A stretch of 50,621 bases of DNA from Betaproteobacteria bacterium (GCA_016868375.1 VGHA01000012.1:1-50621); one strand, 5' to 3'. Positions 18,612-28,219 are shown, counted from the first letter of the stretch. The notes: generated by a model not told the origin, from the letters alone. Numbers and translations are program-made.

Positions 18612-19363
18612 CGCCAAGGCTGCTGGTTCGTCGCGCAGCAGCCGCTGAAGCCGCTGACGGGCCTGACACGCGGATCGCCCTCGATTCCAGGCAGGGGCAT
18701 TACCTGACGCGCGTACTTCGGCTCACAGAGGGCGCGGTGGTTGAAGCCTTTGATGGATCAGGCCGACGCTGGCGGGCACGCTTGTCCGGTGATCGCGGCG
18801 CCGCGTCGCTGGTGCTCGAGGCTGAGATCGACGCCACCCCCGAGAGCCCTGTTGCAATTCATCTGGGCCAGTGCCTGTCGAGCGCCGACAAAATGGACTG
18901 GACGATCGAAAAGGCGGTTGAGCTGGGGGCGAAGTCAATCAGCCCGATCTTTTCGCAGCGCAGTCCCGTACGGTTCGATCAGGCAAGGGCGCGTCGCAAG
19001 CTGGAGCACTGGCAGGCCATCGCGGAAGCTGCCTGCATGCAATCAGGACGCGACACCCTGCCGCTGATTGCCGAGCCCCGGTCGCTCGAGGCCTGGTTGG
19101 CAGGCATTCAAGATCCGATTCGTCTGGTGCTTGATCCGCGCGCGAGCGTCACGTTGTCGGCCTGGCGCTCAAGGCTTGCCGAGGCTGAGTGCGGACCCAT
19201 CAGCCTGCTTATCGGCCCCGAATCCGGGCTGGCCGATAGCGAGCTGAAAGCGTCTGCGTCAGCAGGCTTCGTGGCGGTCAGCCTGGGCCCGCGGGTGCTC
19301 CGTACCGAAACCGCCGGCCTGGCAGCCCTCTCTGCGCTGCAGGCTTTGCTGGGCGACTTTTAA
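18608..19363 (+). CDS. rsmE: 16S rRNA (uracil(1498)-N(3))-methyltransferase
   Basis: The 251-residue protein has the RsmE N-terminal PUA-like domain (DSRQGHYLTRVLRLTEGAVVEAFDG) and the SPOUT knot at the C-terminus (ISLLIGPESGLADSELKAS and VSLGPRVLRTETAGLAALSALQ). It methylates U1498 of 16S rRNA. The start is TTG at 18608, overlapping the TGA of the fusion gene in TTGA; there is no better start. Its stop TAA shares TTAA (19360-19363) with the stop of the barstar gene on the other strand. Confidence 0.95.
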   Translation: MTPRLLVRRAAAAEAADGPDTRIALDSRQGHYLTRVLRLTEGAVVEAFDGSGRRWRARLSGDRGAASLVLEAEIDATPESPVAIHLGQCLSSADKMDWTIEKAVELGAKSISPIFSQRSPVRFDQARARRKLEHWQAIAEAACMQSGRDTLPLIAEPRSLEAWLAGIQDPIRLVLDPRASVTLSAWRSRLAEAECGPISLLIGPESGLADSELKASASAGFVAVSLGPRVLRTETAGLAALSALQALLGDF

Positions 19364-19815
19364 GAGCGAGGCACGCGAGCGTAAGTCTGTGCCGCCGACT
19401 GTGCAGCCCGCGCATCGGCAACCGAGTAAAACACCCTGAATGCCACGCCTTTGTCGAAGAAGTGGTCGGCGGCGTCACGGAACACATCGAGCAGCGCATC
19501 ACGCTGCTCGCGATCAAAGCCCGCACTCACCGGAAGCTGCTGCAGGATGACGACAAAGCCAGGCTGATCGGCGTCGGTTGCAGGGCTGAGATCACTCAGG
19601 CAGTCGTACAGTGCATCCAGGTTGCCGCCGAAATGCTTGGGCAATGTGAAGCCCTCGGCGATTCGGTTCATGACGGTGGCCTTATCGGCCGCGCCACCGA
19701 AGTCGGCTCGCAGCACCGTCTGGCCGCTTCGCCTTGCATTACGCAACAGTTCCTCAAGGTCGTAGGCCCCGAGGGGAAGCATGGCTTGCGCCGGCATGTT
19801 GCTGAGTGCAGTCAT
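19360..19815 (-). CDS. Barstar-family ribonuclease inhibitor
   Basis: The 151-residue protein matches the barstar fold: VLRADFGGAADKATVMNRIAEGFTLPKHFGGNLDALYDCLSDL, where barstars have their RNase-binding helix and loop (the L-P-x-x-F-G-x-N-x-D-A-L-x-D pattern), then FVVILQQLP. It is longer than Bacillus barstar (about 90 residues), with extra residues at the C-terminus as well as about 30 at the N-terminus. It lacks a signal peptide, as expected for a cytoplasmic inhibitor that protects the producer. Its ATG overlaps the stop of the RNase gene by 4 bp, so inhibitor synthesis would be tied to RNase synthesis. Confidence 0.92.
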   Translation of the reverse strand: MTALSNMPAQAMLPLGAYDLEELLRNARRSGQTVLRADFGGAADKATVMNRIAEGFTLPKHFGGNLDALYDCLSDLSPATDADQPGFVVILQQLPVSAGFDREQRDALLDVFRDAADHFFDKGVAFRVFYSVADARAAQSAAQTYARVPRS

Positions 19816-20243
19816 TTGTCCTGCCTCCCGGTTGTGGCCTCGCGAATGCGGCGAAAGCTTTTGTAGTGGTCGTCGGTGTAGAAGTACTCGCCCGAGGTGC
19901 GGGGATCACCACCCGCGACGATTCGCCGCGCCCCCCGCGTTCGTTCGCCGGGCGTGCGCACGGTGTACTCGGTGTAATGATCAGGGGCTCGCTGCGGCAA
20001 GATGCGTTCACGATTTCCAAAGCGCGTACCGTCTTTATCGTACGGAAAGGGCCCGCCCGCCTTGATCAGTCGCAGGGTTTCATGCGCTTCTACCGGCAGC
20101 TCGGCGAGGTCAACCCAGGTGATGCCAGGCGCTGCCTCGGGTGCCGCGCGCTGAGCAAGAGCGGGCGAACCGCCTGCACCGAGCCATACCGCCAGACCCA
20201 GGAAACAAGTGACAACTAAAGTTGACAGCTTGCGTGTAATCAT
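19812..20243 (-). CDS. Secreted guanyl-specific ribonuclease, RNase Sa/barnase family
   Basis: The 143-residue precursor starts with a signal peptide (MITRKLSTLVVTCFLGL... ending near ALA at residue 30). The mature part follows RNase Sa closely: LPVEAHETLRLI, GGPFPYDKDGTRFGNRERILP, YTEYTVRTPGERTRGARRIV and YTDDHYKSFRRIRE. By alignment with RNase Sa the catalytic residues are Glu92, Arg103, Arg107 and His126, all present. It should cleave RNA after guanosine outside the cytoplasm. The barstar gene follows with a 4-bp overlap. The 63-bp gap upstream separates it from a Tgl-like gene on the same strand. Confidence 0.92.
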   Translation of the reverse strand: MITRKLSTLVVTCFLGLAVWLGAGGSPALAQRAAPEAAPGITWVDLAELPVEAHETLRLIKAGGPFPYDKDGTRFGNRERILPQRAPDHYTEYTVRTPGERTRGARRIVAGGDPRTSGEYFYTDDHYKSFRRIREATTGRQDK

Positions 20244-20306
20244 TTCGTCACTAAGCCACAGTGCAGGCTATTTGGCAAGCACTGATTCAAGTGACGCGCG
20301 AACGCA

Positions 20307-21446
20307 TCATTCGGGCAGGAAGGCGATGTCGCAGCTATTCGGTTGAACCCAGCGCGCGCACTCGCGGGTGCGGTCCATGCATCCGCCCTGCTCGTAGACG
20401 CCGCGCGGATCGCGCCAGCGGCCCATGGCATCGAGCACCTGCGCGCGCGCTGCGGAATCGGCTTCGGTCAGGGCCACCCGCCGGGCGACCTCATCTTCGT
20501 CGACCCGCAACACTCCATCATCGCGGCGGTAAGTGGCGTGGCGCCAGTGATAAATCTCGATACATTTTCGCTCGAGCGTAAAGGGCGCGTTGCGCTTCCA
20601 GAAATTCGAGAACAGCCCATCGCCGATGTAGATGACCCACGAGCCTTCGAATCCCTCCGCATCGGAGGAATGGCCGTCGGGGTTACGAAACCAGATCCGG
20701 TCGCCGGGTACAAACCAGCGGGCAGGTACCGGTTCCTCGAACGTGCCGAGTTCACGCAGCATCACCTCGTGAAACTCGCGCGATTCAATCGGCCGCCGAT
20801 TGGAGCGCTCACGCAGCCGAGTTTTCAACTCTGGATGGCAGCGCGCAGCCTCGCGCGCAATCGCCACCAGCATCACATATTCGGAAGCCCGGTAGCAGTC
20901 AAAGCCAGACAGCGTACCCTCGTCGCCCGGATGCAGAGCGGCTGTCAACCCCTTCACCAGGCTGCATCCAGGTCGCAGCACAAAGCGTCCGGTATCGCTC
21001 TGCTCCCAATACGCATCGGGACGATACTGCTGGACGTCAAATTGGAGCGTCGCGCTGGCAGCCGATACCGCCGTATCCACGCGAATCCTCAGCGCCGACT
21101 CGAACTCGTCGAAGCCGGGAAAATCAAGCCGCACCGGCGCAACCAACAAACCGACCAGAATCTGGCGCTCGATATGTCGGGCGTCGAGACCAATCTCCTG
21201 CGAGAGCACCTCACCAAGCGGGATGGTATCGAAATACGGCGTCCAGAGCCCACAGGTACGCGGCGCAAGGCACGCGCAGACGCCCGCTAGGTCGATATCG
21301 ATCCAGACATGAGCAAGCAAGCCCAGTTCATCAAGCAGCGAACGCAGCTTCGCCGCGTCGTGCCCGGGATCGGCTGCCACCCCCGCGCCGCCGATCCGTA
21401 TCCCCTGTTGCCTCCCACGTCCGGATTCTTCGTGGATCCGGTTCAT
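20307..21446 (-). CDS. Divergent relative of Bacillus protein-glutamine gamma-glutamyltransferase (Tgl)
   Basis: The 379-residue protein resembles B. subtilis Tgl, a spore-coat cross-linking enzyme of 245 residues, over its middle part. Residues 114-195 follow the Tgl order: FESALRIRVDTAVSAA, YWEQSDTGRFVLRPGCSLVKGLTAAL, then GFDCYRASEYVML in place of the Tgl catalytic-cysteine segment, giving Cys184. GDRIWFRNPD (248-257) and WVIYIGDGLF (270-279) match the later Tgl blocks. The Tgl glutamates at 115 and 187 appear as Asp183 and Ser269, and His200 is not conserved, so activity is uncertain. About 100 extra N-terminal and 90 extra C-terminal residues are unrecognised; both are cysteine-containing. 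No signal peptide is seen. This comparison was made from memory of the Tgl sequence. Confidence 0.6.
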   Translation of the reverse strand: MNRIHEESGRGRQQGIRIGGAGVAADPGHDAAKLRSLLDELGLLAHVWIDIDLAGVCACLAPRTCGLWTPYFDTIPLGEVLSQEIGLDARHIERQILVGLLVAPVRLDFPGFDEFESALRIRVDTAVSAASATLQFDVQQYRPDAYWEQSDTGRFVLRPGCSLVKGLTAALHPGDEGTLSGFDCYRASEYVMLVAIAREAARCHPELKTRLRERSNRRPIESREFHEVMLRELGTFEEPVPARWFVPGDRIWFRNPDGHSSDAEGFEGSWVIYIGDGLFSNFWKRNAPFTLERKCIEIYHWRHATYRRDDGVLRVDEDEVARRVALTEADSAARAQVLDAMGRWRDPRGVYEQGGCMDRTRECARWVQPNSCDIAFLPE

Positions 21447-21493
21447 AGCGGCGAGTATTGATCAGCCTCGGCAGCAAAGCAAGAGGTTGCGTC

Positions 21494-23770
21494 TCAGCGT
21501 TCGCTGTTCGCGTCGACCACTGTCCAGGCCGTCATGTTGACGATGCGCCGCACCGTTGCCGACGGCGTAAGGATGTGAACAGGACGAGCAGCCCCTAACA
21601 GCACCGGGCCGATCGCAACATTGTTCCCCGCCGCGGTTTTAAGCAGGTTGTAGGCGATATTGGCCGCGTCGATGCCTGGCATGACCAGCAAATTGGCGCC
21701 CCCGGACAGCGCGCAATCGGCCACCGCCGAGCCGCGAATCGCGGGATCAAGCGCTACATCACCATGCATTTCGCCGTCAACTTCCAGCCCTGGCGCAAGC
21801 TTGCGCAGCAGCCCGAGCGCCTGCCGCATCTTGAGGGCGGACGGATGATCGGAGGAACCAAAATTGGAATGCGACAGCAGCGCCACCTTGGGCAGGATGC
21901 CGAAGCGGCGAAGTTCGTCAGCCGCGGCGATCGTTATTTCGGTGAGCTGCTCGGCATCGGGATCGATGTTGACGTGTGTGTCGACCAGCGTGAGCTGCCG
22001 TCCCGGCAGCATCAGGGTATTCATTGCCGCGTAAACCCGACTGCCCGGCTTCTTGCCGATCACCTGATCAACGTAGCGCAAATGCTCGGAGAACGGACCC
22101 GCTGTTCCGCAGATCATGCCGTCGGCTGCGCCAAGCCGGACCAGCATCGCGCCAATCAGGGTGGGCCGACGGCGCATTTCAAGCTTGGCGTAGGCCTCGG
22201 ACACCCCTTTGCGCGCGGTCAGCCGAAGATACTCGCTCCAGTATTCGCGGTACCGCTCGTCCTGATCGGGATTGATCAGATCGAAATCGGCCTCGGGTCG
22301 GACCCGCAGCCCCAGGCGTTCTATGCGCTGCTCAACCACGCCCGGTCTTCCCACCACCACCGGACGCGCGAGCTTTTCATCCACCACCACCTGCACCGCG
22401 CGCAGCACGCGCTCGTCTTCACCCTCGGCATACACCACGCGGCGAGCGAGGGCACGCCGGGCGCTGCTGAAGATGGGCTTCATGAAGTTGCCCGAGTGAT
22501 ACACGAACTGCTCGAGCTGCGAGCGGTAGGCATCGAAATCGGTGATGGACCGGGTGGCCACGCCGCTGTCAATTGCGGCCTTCGCCACCGCCGGCGCAAT
22601 CATGACGATGAGCCGCGGATCGAAGGGTTTTGGGATCAGATATTCGCGACCAAATCCGCCGCCGGGCACACCGTAGGCCGCGGCAACAATATCGGACATC
22701 TCAGCCCGCGCGAGTTCGGCAAGCGCCTGCACCGCGGCGATTTCCATTTCGCGGGTGATCGAGGTTGCCCCGACATCAAGCGCACCGCGAAAAATGAACG
22801 GAAAGCACAGAACGTTGTTGACCTGGTTCGAATAGTCAGTGCGGCCCGTTGCGATGATGGCGTCGTCGCGAACCGCCTTGACCTCCTCGGGCATGATCTC
22901 GGGGGTGGGATTGGCGAGCGCAAAGATCAACGGGTTCGATGCCATTTTGGCAACCATCTCGGGCTTGAGCACCCCACCCGCCGACAGACCCAGGAACACG
23001 TCGGCACCGTCGATGATTTCGCCTAGCGTTCGCGCATCGGTTTTACGCGCAAACAACGCCTTCAAAGGATCCATCAGTTCGGTGCGGCCCTCATAGACCA
23101 CGCCGGCGAGATCAGATACCCAGACATTTTCGCGGGGCAGACCCAGATCAACGAGCAGTTCGAGGCAGGCAAGCGCCGCCGCGCCCGCGCCACTGCACAC
23201 CAGCTTGATCTCGGAGATGGACTTGTCGACAACCCGTAGCGCATTGGTGAGCGCAGCACCCACCACGATGGCTGTGCCGTGCTGGTCATCATGAAACACC
23301 GGGATCTTCATTCGCGCGCGCAGCTGGCGCTCGACCTCGAAGCAGTCGGGTGCCTTGATGTCTTCAAGATTGATGCCACCAAAGGTGGGTTCGAGTGCGG
23401 CCACCACTTCCACCAGACGGTCGACGTCGGTTTCGGCGACTTCGATATCAAAGACATCGATGCCCGCGAATTTCTTGAACAAAACCGCCTTACCCTCCAT
23501 CACCGGCTTGGCAGCGAGCGGGCCGATGTTGCCCAGGCCCAGCACTGCAGTGCCGTTGGTGATGACTGCAACCAGGTTGCCGCGGCTGGTGTAGCGCGAT
23601 ACGTTGCCCGGGTCTTTGACGATTTCCTCGCAGGCTGCCGCCACGCCCGGCGAGTACGCCAGCGCAAGGTCACGCTGATTGGTGAGCTGCTTGGTGGCAG
23701 TGACCGAGATTTTTCCGGGGCGCCCGAGTTCGTGGTACTCGAGTGCGGCTTTGCGTAATTGCGGATCCAT
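21494..23770 (-). CDS. maeB: NADP-dependent malic enzyme with phosphotransacetylase-like domain
   Basis: The 758-residue protein oxidatively decarboxylates malate to pyruvate. The malic domains (about 1-430) show [80 protein letters not shown] and [11 protein letters not shown]. The C-terminal part (about 435-758) is related to phosphate acetyltransferase ([57 protein letters not shown]); in MaeB it is thought to be regulatory rather than catalytic. GGGGAG lies about eight bases before ATG 23770. It follows the FAD/Fe-S dehydrogenase gene by 40 bp on the same strand. Confidence 0.96.
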   Translation of the reverse strand: MDPQLRKAALEYHELGRPGKISVTATKQLTNQRDLALAYSPGVAAACEEIVKDPGNVSRYTSRGNLVAVITNGTAVLGLGNIGPLAAKPVMEGKAVLFKKFAGIDVFDIEVAETDVDRLVEVVAALEPTFGGINLEDIKAPDCFEVERQLRARMKIPVFHDDQHGTAIVVGAALTNALRVVDKSISEIKLVCSGAGAAALACLELLVDLGLPRENVWVSDLAGVVYEGRTELMDPLKALFARKTDARTLGEIIDGADVFLGLSAGGVLKPEMVAKMASNPLIFALANPTPEIMPEEVKAVRDDAIIATGRTDYSNQVNNVLCFPFIFRGALDVGATSITREMEIAAVQALAELARAEMSDIVAAAYGVPGGGFGREYLIPKPFDPRLIVMIAPAVAKAAIDSGVATRSITDFDAYRSQLEQFVYHSGNFMKPIFSSARRALARRVVYAEGEDERVLRAVQVVVDEKLARPVVVGRPGVVEQRIERLGLRVRPEADFDLINPDQDERYREYWSEYLRLTARKGVSEAYAKLEMRRRPTLIGAMLVRLGAADGMICGTAGPFSEHLRYVDQVIGKKPGSRVYAAMNTLMLPGRQLTLVDTHVNIDPDAEQLTEITIAAADELRRFGILPKVALLSHSNFGSSDHPSALKMRQALGLLRKLAPGLEVDGEMHGDVALDPAIRGSAVADCALSGGANLLVMPGIDAANIAYNLLKTAAGNNVAIGPVLLGAARPVHILTPSATVRRIVNMTAWTVVDANSER

Positions 23771-23810
23771 TCAACAACTCCCCGGAGCGGCTGCTCCAGT
23801 CTGACAAAGC

Positions 23811-26800
23811 TCAACGATGATACAGGCAAGCATCGAGTACGCGCGCCACATGCTGGGCCTCGCGACCGGTGCCGTCATGGATCTGATGCCGGCAACTGGT
23901 GCCGTCAGCAACGATGACGACGTCATCAGCTGCCGCGCGTACCGCAGGCAACAGCGATAGCTCAGCCATCTTCATTGACAGATCAAAGTGCTCGGCTTCA
24001 TAGCCGAACGCCCCTGCCATGCCACAGCAGGACGATTCGATTGCCTCGACCGCAGCCCCCGGAATACGCGCCAGTACCGCATGCACAGGCGTTAACGCAT
24101 CAAAGGCTTTCTGATGACAATGCCCATGCACCTTAAACCGCAGTCCCGCCTGGGTCTGCAGCGGTAACGCAAGGGTTCCTGCCGCAAGCTCTTTTGCGAG
24201 GAACTCTTCGAACAGCTGGGCCGAAGCCGCCACCTGTTCGGCAACCTCGCCCAGACCCAGCACCAGCGCTTCATCGCGGAGCGTGAGAAGACAGGAGGGC
24301 TCCAGGCCCACGACAGGGATTCCGCGCGATACGAACGGCTCGAGCGCAGCGAGTGTTCGCCGCAACTCAACCCTGGCGTCATCGAGCAATCCGGCCGACA
24401 GAAAAGTTCGGCCGCAGCAGAGCGCACGCCCGGGTTCAGCATCATCCGCCACTGGCCTTGCCACCTGCACACGCAGCCCGGCTGCCTCAAGCACGCGCCG
24501 CGCGGCACGAAGATTCTCCGCCTCAAAATGGTTGTTGAAGGTATCGGCCCACAGCACCACCTCGCGGCCTGCACCGTGCGTCTTGCGCGCATCAGGCTGA
24601 CGCGTAAACGGCTCGCGTTCCCATCGCGGCAGGCTGCGGCGGGCCGACAGCCCCAACAGCTTTTCGCGCAGCCAGCCGCTACCCGGCATTCGAGCCACCG
24701 CGTTGAGCAGTGGCGCCACATGGCCGGCAGCGCCTGCGTAGCGGGGCAGCCTGGCGATCAGCTGTTCGCGGGCTGAGGGCGCCTTCACCTGCCGCAGCTG
24801 ATGGAGCGTCTCGAGCTTCATCCGCGCCATGTCGACGCCTGTGGGGCATTCGCGGCGGCAGCCCTTGCAACTCACGCAGAGCGCCATCGTCTCGGTCATT
24901 TCAGCGGAGACGAGCGCCCCGTCGCCAAGCTGCCCGGACAGAGCGAGTCGCAGCGTGTTGGCGCGACCGCGGGTCAGGTGCTGTTCATCGGCGGTCACGC
25001 GAAAGCTCGGGCACATCGTGCCCGCATCAAACTTCCTGCAGTGGCCATTGTTGTTGCACATTTCGACCGCTTTGCCGAAACCTCCGGCAGGGTCGCCCCC
25101 GGTGCCGGGCGCCGACATGGTTTCGGTTGCCGGATCGTTGTGAACATTCCAGGCCGACCAGTCGAGGCCTGTGCGAACCGGGGCAATCGCGTATCCGGGC
25201 CGGTAGCGAAACAGGCTTCGATCGTCCATTTTTGTTGACCGGATGATCTTGCCCGGGTTCAGGAGGCCAGCCGGGTCGAACAGGTCCTTGATCTCCTCAA
25301 ACGCCCGGGTAATCCGCGGCCCGTATTGCCAGCCCACCCATTCGCTTCGCACCAGACCATCGCCGTGCTCGCCCGAAAACGCGCCCTTGAACCGGCGCAC
25401 CAGTTCGGCCGCCTCCTCTGCAATGGCCCGCATCTTGGCAGCGCCACCCGTTGGGCCCTCGGCACGCATGTCGAGGATGGGACGCACGTGCAGGGTTCCG
25501 ACCGAGGCATGCGCATACCAGGTGCCGCGGGTGCCGTGGCGTCGAAACACCTCCGTGAGGCGATCGGTGTATTCGGCAAGATGTTCCAGAGGCACCGCGC
25601 AGTCTTCAATGAAGCTCACAGGCTTGCCGTCGCCACGCAGCGACATCATGATGTTAAGGCCCGCCTTGCGAACCTCCCAGAGTGCCTTCTGAGCACGTTC
25701 GTCAGTCAGCTGCACCACCGCGCCGGGCAAGCCCAGCCGATCTGAAACCAGTTCAACCAGCTGATGCAGTTTCCGGGTGATCGCGGCCCGGTCATCCCCC
25801 GCAAACTCAACCAGCAGCACCGCCTGCGGCCACTCGCCGTCGCGGCGCACCAGCGCGGCATCGATGACCGGTCGAAACGCCGGATTGAGCCTGGCCAGAT
25901 CGATCATCGTCCGATCGACCAGTTCGACTGCGACCGGGCCCAGGCCGACAAGGTGCTGCGCACTGGCCATCGCAGCATGAAAATCCGGAAAGTTCACCAC
26001 GCCCAGCACCCGCGCGCCGGGCAGGGGCGACAGTTTCAGGTGCAGACGACGGAACACCGCCAGCGTGCCCTCCGACCCGACCAGCAGATGCGACAGATTC
26101 ACCGATCCGTCGGGGGTGTACGGACGCTCAGATTGCGGGTGAAAGACATCGAGGTTGTAACCGCCAACCCGCCGCATCACTTTCGGCCACAGCCGTTCGA
26201 TTTCATCGCGTTCGCGTGCCCCGATCTCATGCAGCCGGGAAACGAGCGCGCTGGTTCGTGCGCTCGACAGCGACCTCGCCGCATGTTCACCGAAAGGGCC
26301 GAAGTGTTCCCGGGTGCCGTCCGAAAGAATGGCGTCGGCAGCAAGTACGTTGTGCACCATGTTGCCGTAGGCGATCGACCTTGACCCACAAGAGTTATTG
26401 CCCGCCATGCCACCCAGCGTGGCCTGCGCAGACGTGGACACATCCACGGGAAACCAAAGCCCGTGCGGCTTCAATTGCGCATTCAGATGGTCAAGCACCA
26501 TGCCTGGCTGCACTTCAACCTGACGCGCATCGGGATCCAGGGCGATCAGCCGGTTCAGGTTGCGGCTGAAATCAATGACCAGTGACTCGCCAACCGTCTG
26601 CCCACACTGGCTGGTTCCCGCCCCGCGCGACAGCAGCGGCACCTTAAGCTCCGCTGCGAGCTCGATCACGGCGGTCAGATCCTCCTCGTCGGCAGGTGTG
26701 ACCACCCCGATCGGCATCTGCTGATAGATGGACGCATCGGTTGCGTACCGACCTCGCGTGTAGGCATCGAACCGAACCTCGCCTTTCAGCACAGTGCGAA

Positions 26801-26879
26801 GACGACGGGCAAGACGACTGCGCTCGAGCGAGGCGGATGTTGAAAAGCCGATGGGCGCGGCTGCGGGGAAAGCGGACAT
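23811..26879 (-). CDS. FAD-linked and Fe-S dehydrogenase, YdiJ/GlcD-GlcF fusion type (probable D-2-hydroxyacid dehydrogenase)
   Basis: The 1022-residue chain joins a GlcD-like FAD half to a GlcF-like Fe-S half. The FAD-binding PCMH domain has PLLSRGAGTSQCGQTVGESLVIDFS and LGGMAGNNSCGSRSIAYG; the oxidase C-domain ends in FSGEHGDGLVRSEWVG and LLNPGKII. The second half has CNNNGHCRKFDAGTMCPSF, the cluster motif CVSCKGCRRECP, and two CCG motifs (ALCCGRTFLSAG, SSCCGMAGAFGYEAEHFDLS). Length and order match E. coli YdiJ, a D-2-hydroxyglutarate dehydrogenase, but D-lactate is also possible. ATG 26879 gives MSAFPAAAPIGF; a GTG at 26927 in frame is the alternative. It is divergent from the aminotransferase genes. 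Confidence 0.88.
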   Translation of the reverse strand: MSAFPAAAPIGFSTSASLERSRLARRLRTVLKGEVRFDAYTRGRYATDASIYQQMPIGVVTPADEEDLTAVIELAAELKVPLLSRGAGTSQCGQTVGESLVIDFSRNLNRLIALDPDARQVEVQPGMVLDHLNAQLKPHGLWFPVDVSTSAQATLGGMAGNNSCGSRSIAYGNMVHNVLAADAILSDGTREHFGPFGEHAARSLSSARTSALVSRLHEIGARERDEIERLWPKVMRRVGGYNLDVFHPQSERPYTPDGSVNLSHLLVGSEGTLAVFRRLHLKLSPLPGARVLGVVNFPDFHAAMASAQHLVGLGPVAVELVDRTMIDLARLNPAFRPVIDAALVRRDGEWPQAVLLVEFAGDDRAAITRKLHQLVELVSDRLGLPGAVVQLTDERAQKALWEVRKAGLNIMMSLRGDGKPVSFIEDCAVPLEHLAEYTDRLTEVFRRHGTRGTWYAHASVGTLHVRPILDMRAEGPTGGAAKMRAIAEEAAELVRRFKGAFSGEHGDGLVRSEWVGWQYGPRITRAFEEIKDLFDPAGLLNPGKIIRSTKMDDRSLFRYRPGYAIAPVRTGLDWSAWNVHNDPATETMSAPGTGGDPAGGFGKAVEMCNNNGHCRKFDAGTMCPSFRVTADEQHLTRGRANTLRLALSGQLGDGALVSAEMTETMALCVSCKGCRRECPTGVDMARMKLETLHQLRQVKAPSAREQLIARLPRYAGAAGHVAPLLNAVARMPGSGWLREKLLGLSARRSLPRWEREPFTRQPDARKTHGAGREVVLWADTFNNHFEAENLRAARRVLEAAGLRVQVARPVADDAEPGRALCCGRTFLSAGLLDDARVELRRTLAALEPFVSRGIPVVGLEPSCLLTLRDEALVLGLGEVAEQVAASAQLFEEFLAKELAAGTLALPLQTQAGLRFKVHGHCHQKAFDALTPVHAVLARIPGAAVEAIESSCCGMAGAFGYEAEHFDLSMKMAELSLLPAVRAAADDVVIVADGTSCRHQIHDGTGREAQHVARVLDACLYHR

Positions 26880-26995
26880 GGCGGCGACAAGACCCTCTAC
26901 AATTCCCGGATTAGACACCAGCGTCACCCCGATGCGGCAAGTCTCCCCACGCTGCCCGAGCGACCTCGCCCGGGCCTGTGATCGAAAGACCAGCT

Positions 26996-28219
26996 ATGAA
27001 ACTACCCAGCGGGCTCAGGCTCGACCACCATCCCACCGGGCGGCACTTCCTGCAGATTCCAGGGCCCACCAACGTACCCGACCGTGTGCTTCGCGCAATC
27101 GACCACCCCACCATCGATCATCGCGGGCCCGAATTCGGCGAACTCGGCCGGTACGTTCTATCGGGCATTCGCAAGGTGTTTCAGACCGCCCAGCCGGTCA
27201 TCATTTATTCCGCCTCGGGGACGGGGGCCTGGGAGGCCGCGCTGGTCAATACACTCTCACCGGGCGACCGGGTGCTGATGGTCGAAACCGGGCACTTCGC
27301 GGCACTCTGGAAACGGCTTGCCGAACGTCTGGGCCTTGTCACCGAGTACGTCGAAGGCAACTGGCGAAGCGGCATTGATGCCTCTGAAATCGGCCGTCGC
27401 CTGTCAGCCGATCACCAACACGCGATCCGTGCGGTGTGCGTGGTTCACAACGAAACCTCATCGGGCATCACCTCAGATATTGCCGCCGTCAGGCGCGCAA
27501 TCGATGCTGCTGGCCATCCGGCGCTGCTCATGGTTGACACCGTCTCATCCATCGGATCGATCGACTACCGTCACGACGAATGGGGCGTTGACGTCACGAT
27601 AGCGGGTTCCCAGAAGGGCCTGATGCTGCCGCCCGGGTTGGGCTTCAACGCGGTCAGCCAGAAAGCGCTCGCAGCCAGTCAGACCGCCCAACTGCCCCGT
27701 GCATTCTGGGCCTGGGATGAAATGCTCGCAGCCAACGAAAAAGGCTACTGGCCAACCACACCCTCCACCAACCTGCTGTACGGCCTGGCCGAAGCCATCG
27801 ACATGCTGCTCGATGAAGGCTTGCCCAACGTGTTCGCCCGGCACCTGCGTCACGGTGAAGCCACCCGCCGCGCGGTTCAAGCCTGGGGGCTTGAGCTGCT
27901 CTGTCAAAACCCCGAGCAGGCCAGCCCGGTCGTCACGGCGGTCGTCATGCCCGAAGCCCAAGCGGGCAGGCGCCACGACGCTGATCGCCTGCGGCGGCTG
28001 GTGCTTGAGCGCCTCAACATGTCACTCGGTACCGGCCTGGGCAAACTCGCCGGCTGGGTGTTCCGTATTGGCCACCTTGGCGACTTCAATGATCTGTCGC
28101 TGATTGGCACCTTGGGAGGCGTTGAGATGGGACTGGTTGCCGCGGGCGTACCGCACCGCCCCGGGGGCGTTCAGGCCGCCGTCGACTACCTGGCGGCATG
28201 CGCGCAAGAAACTCACTGA
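26996..28219 (+). CDS. Alanine/serine-glyoxylate aminotransferase family protein
   Basis: The 407-residue class V aminotransferase begins with the family signature HFLQIPGPTNVPDRVLRAIDHPTIDHRGPEF. YSASGTGAWEAALVNTLSPGD binds the cofactor phosphate, LLMVDTVSSIGSIDYRHDEWGVDVTIAGSQKGLMLPPGLGF contains the PLP aspartate and the Schiff-base lysine. Relatives move an amino group from serine or alanine to glyoxylate. ATG 26996 is chosen; a GTG at 26978 in frame is possible, and neither has a strong ribosome site. Its stop overlaps the next aminotransferase start by one base (TGATG), so the two are coupled. Preferred donor is unknown. Confidence 0.9.
   Translation: MKLPSGLRLDHHPTGRHFLQIPGPTNVPDRVLRAIDHPTIDHRGPEFGELGRYVLSGIRKVFQTAQPVIIYSASGTGAWEAALVNTLSPGDRVLMVETGHFAALWKRLAERLGLVTEYVEGNWRSGIDASEIGRRLSADHQHAIRAVCVVHNETSSGITSDIAAVRRAIDAAGHPALLMVDTVSSIGSIDYRHDEWGVDVTIAGSQKGLMLPPGLGFNAVSQKALAASQTAQLPRAFWAWDEMLAANEKGYWPTTPSTNLLYGLAEAIDMLLDEGLPNVFARHLRHGEATRRAVQAWGLELLCQNPEQASPVVTAVVMPEAQAGRRHDADRLRRLVLERLNMSLGTGLGKLAGWVFRIGHLGDFNDLSLIGTLGGVEMGLVAAGVPHRPGGVQAAVDYLAACAQETH

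Noticed and set aside
19360-20243. Classical type II toxin-antitoxin module
   Set aside because: The RNase has a signal peptide and belongs to the RNase Sa/barnase family, so this is a secreted enzyme with a cytoplasmic protector rather than an intracellular TA pair.
21764-23026. 420-residue open frame on the + strand opposite maeB
   Set aside because: It lies wholly antisense to a strongly conserved gene; long antisense frames are common at this GC content, and the peptide shows no family motif.
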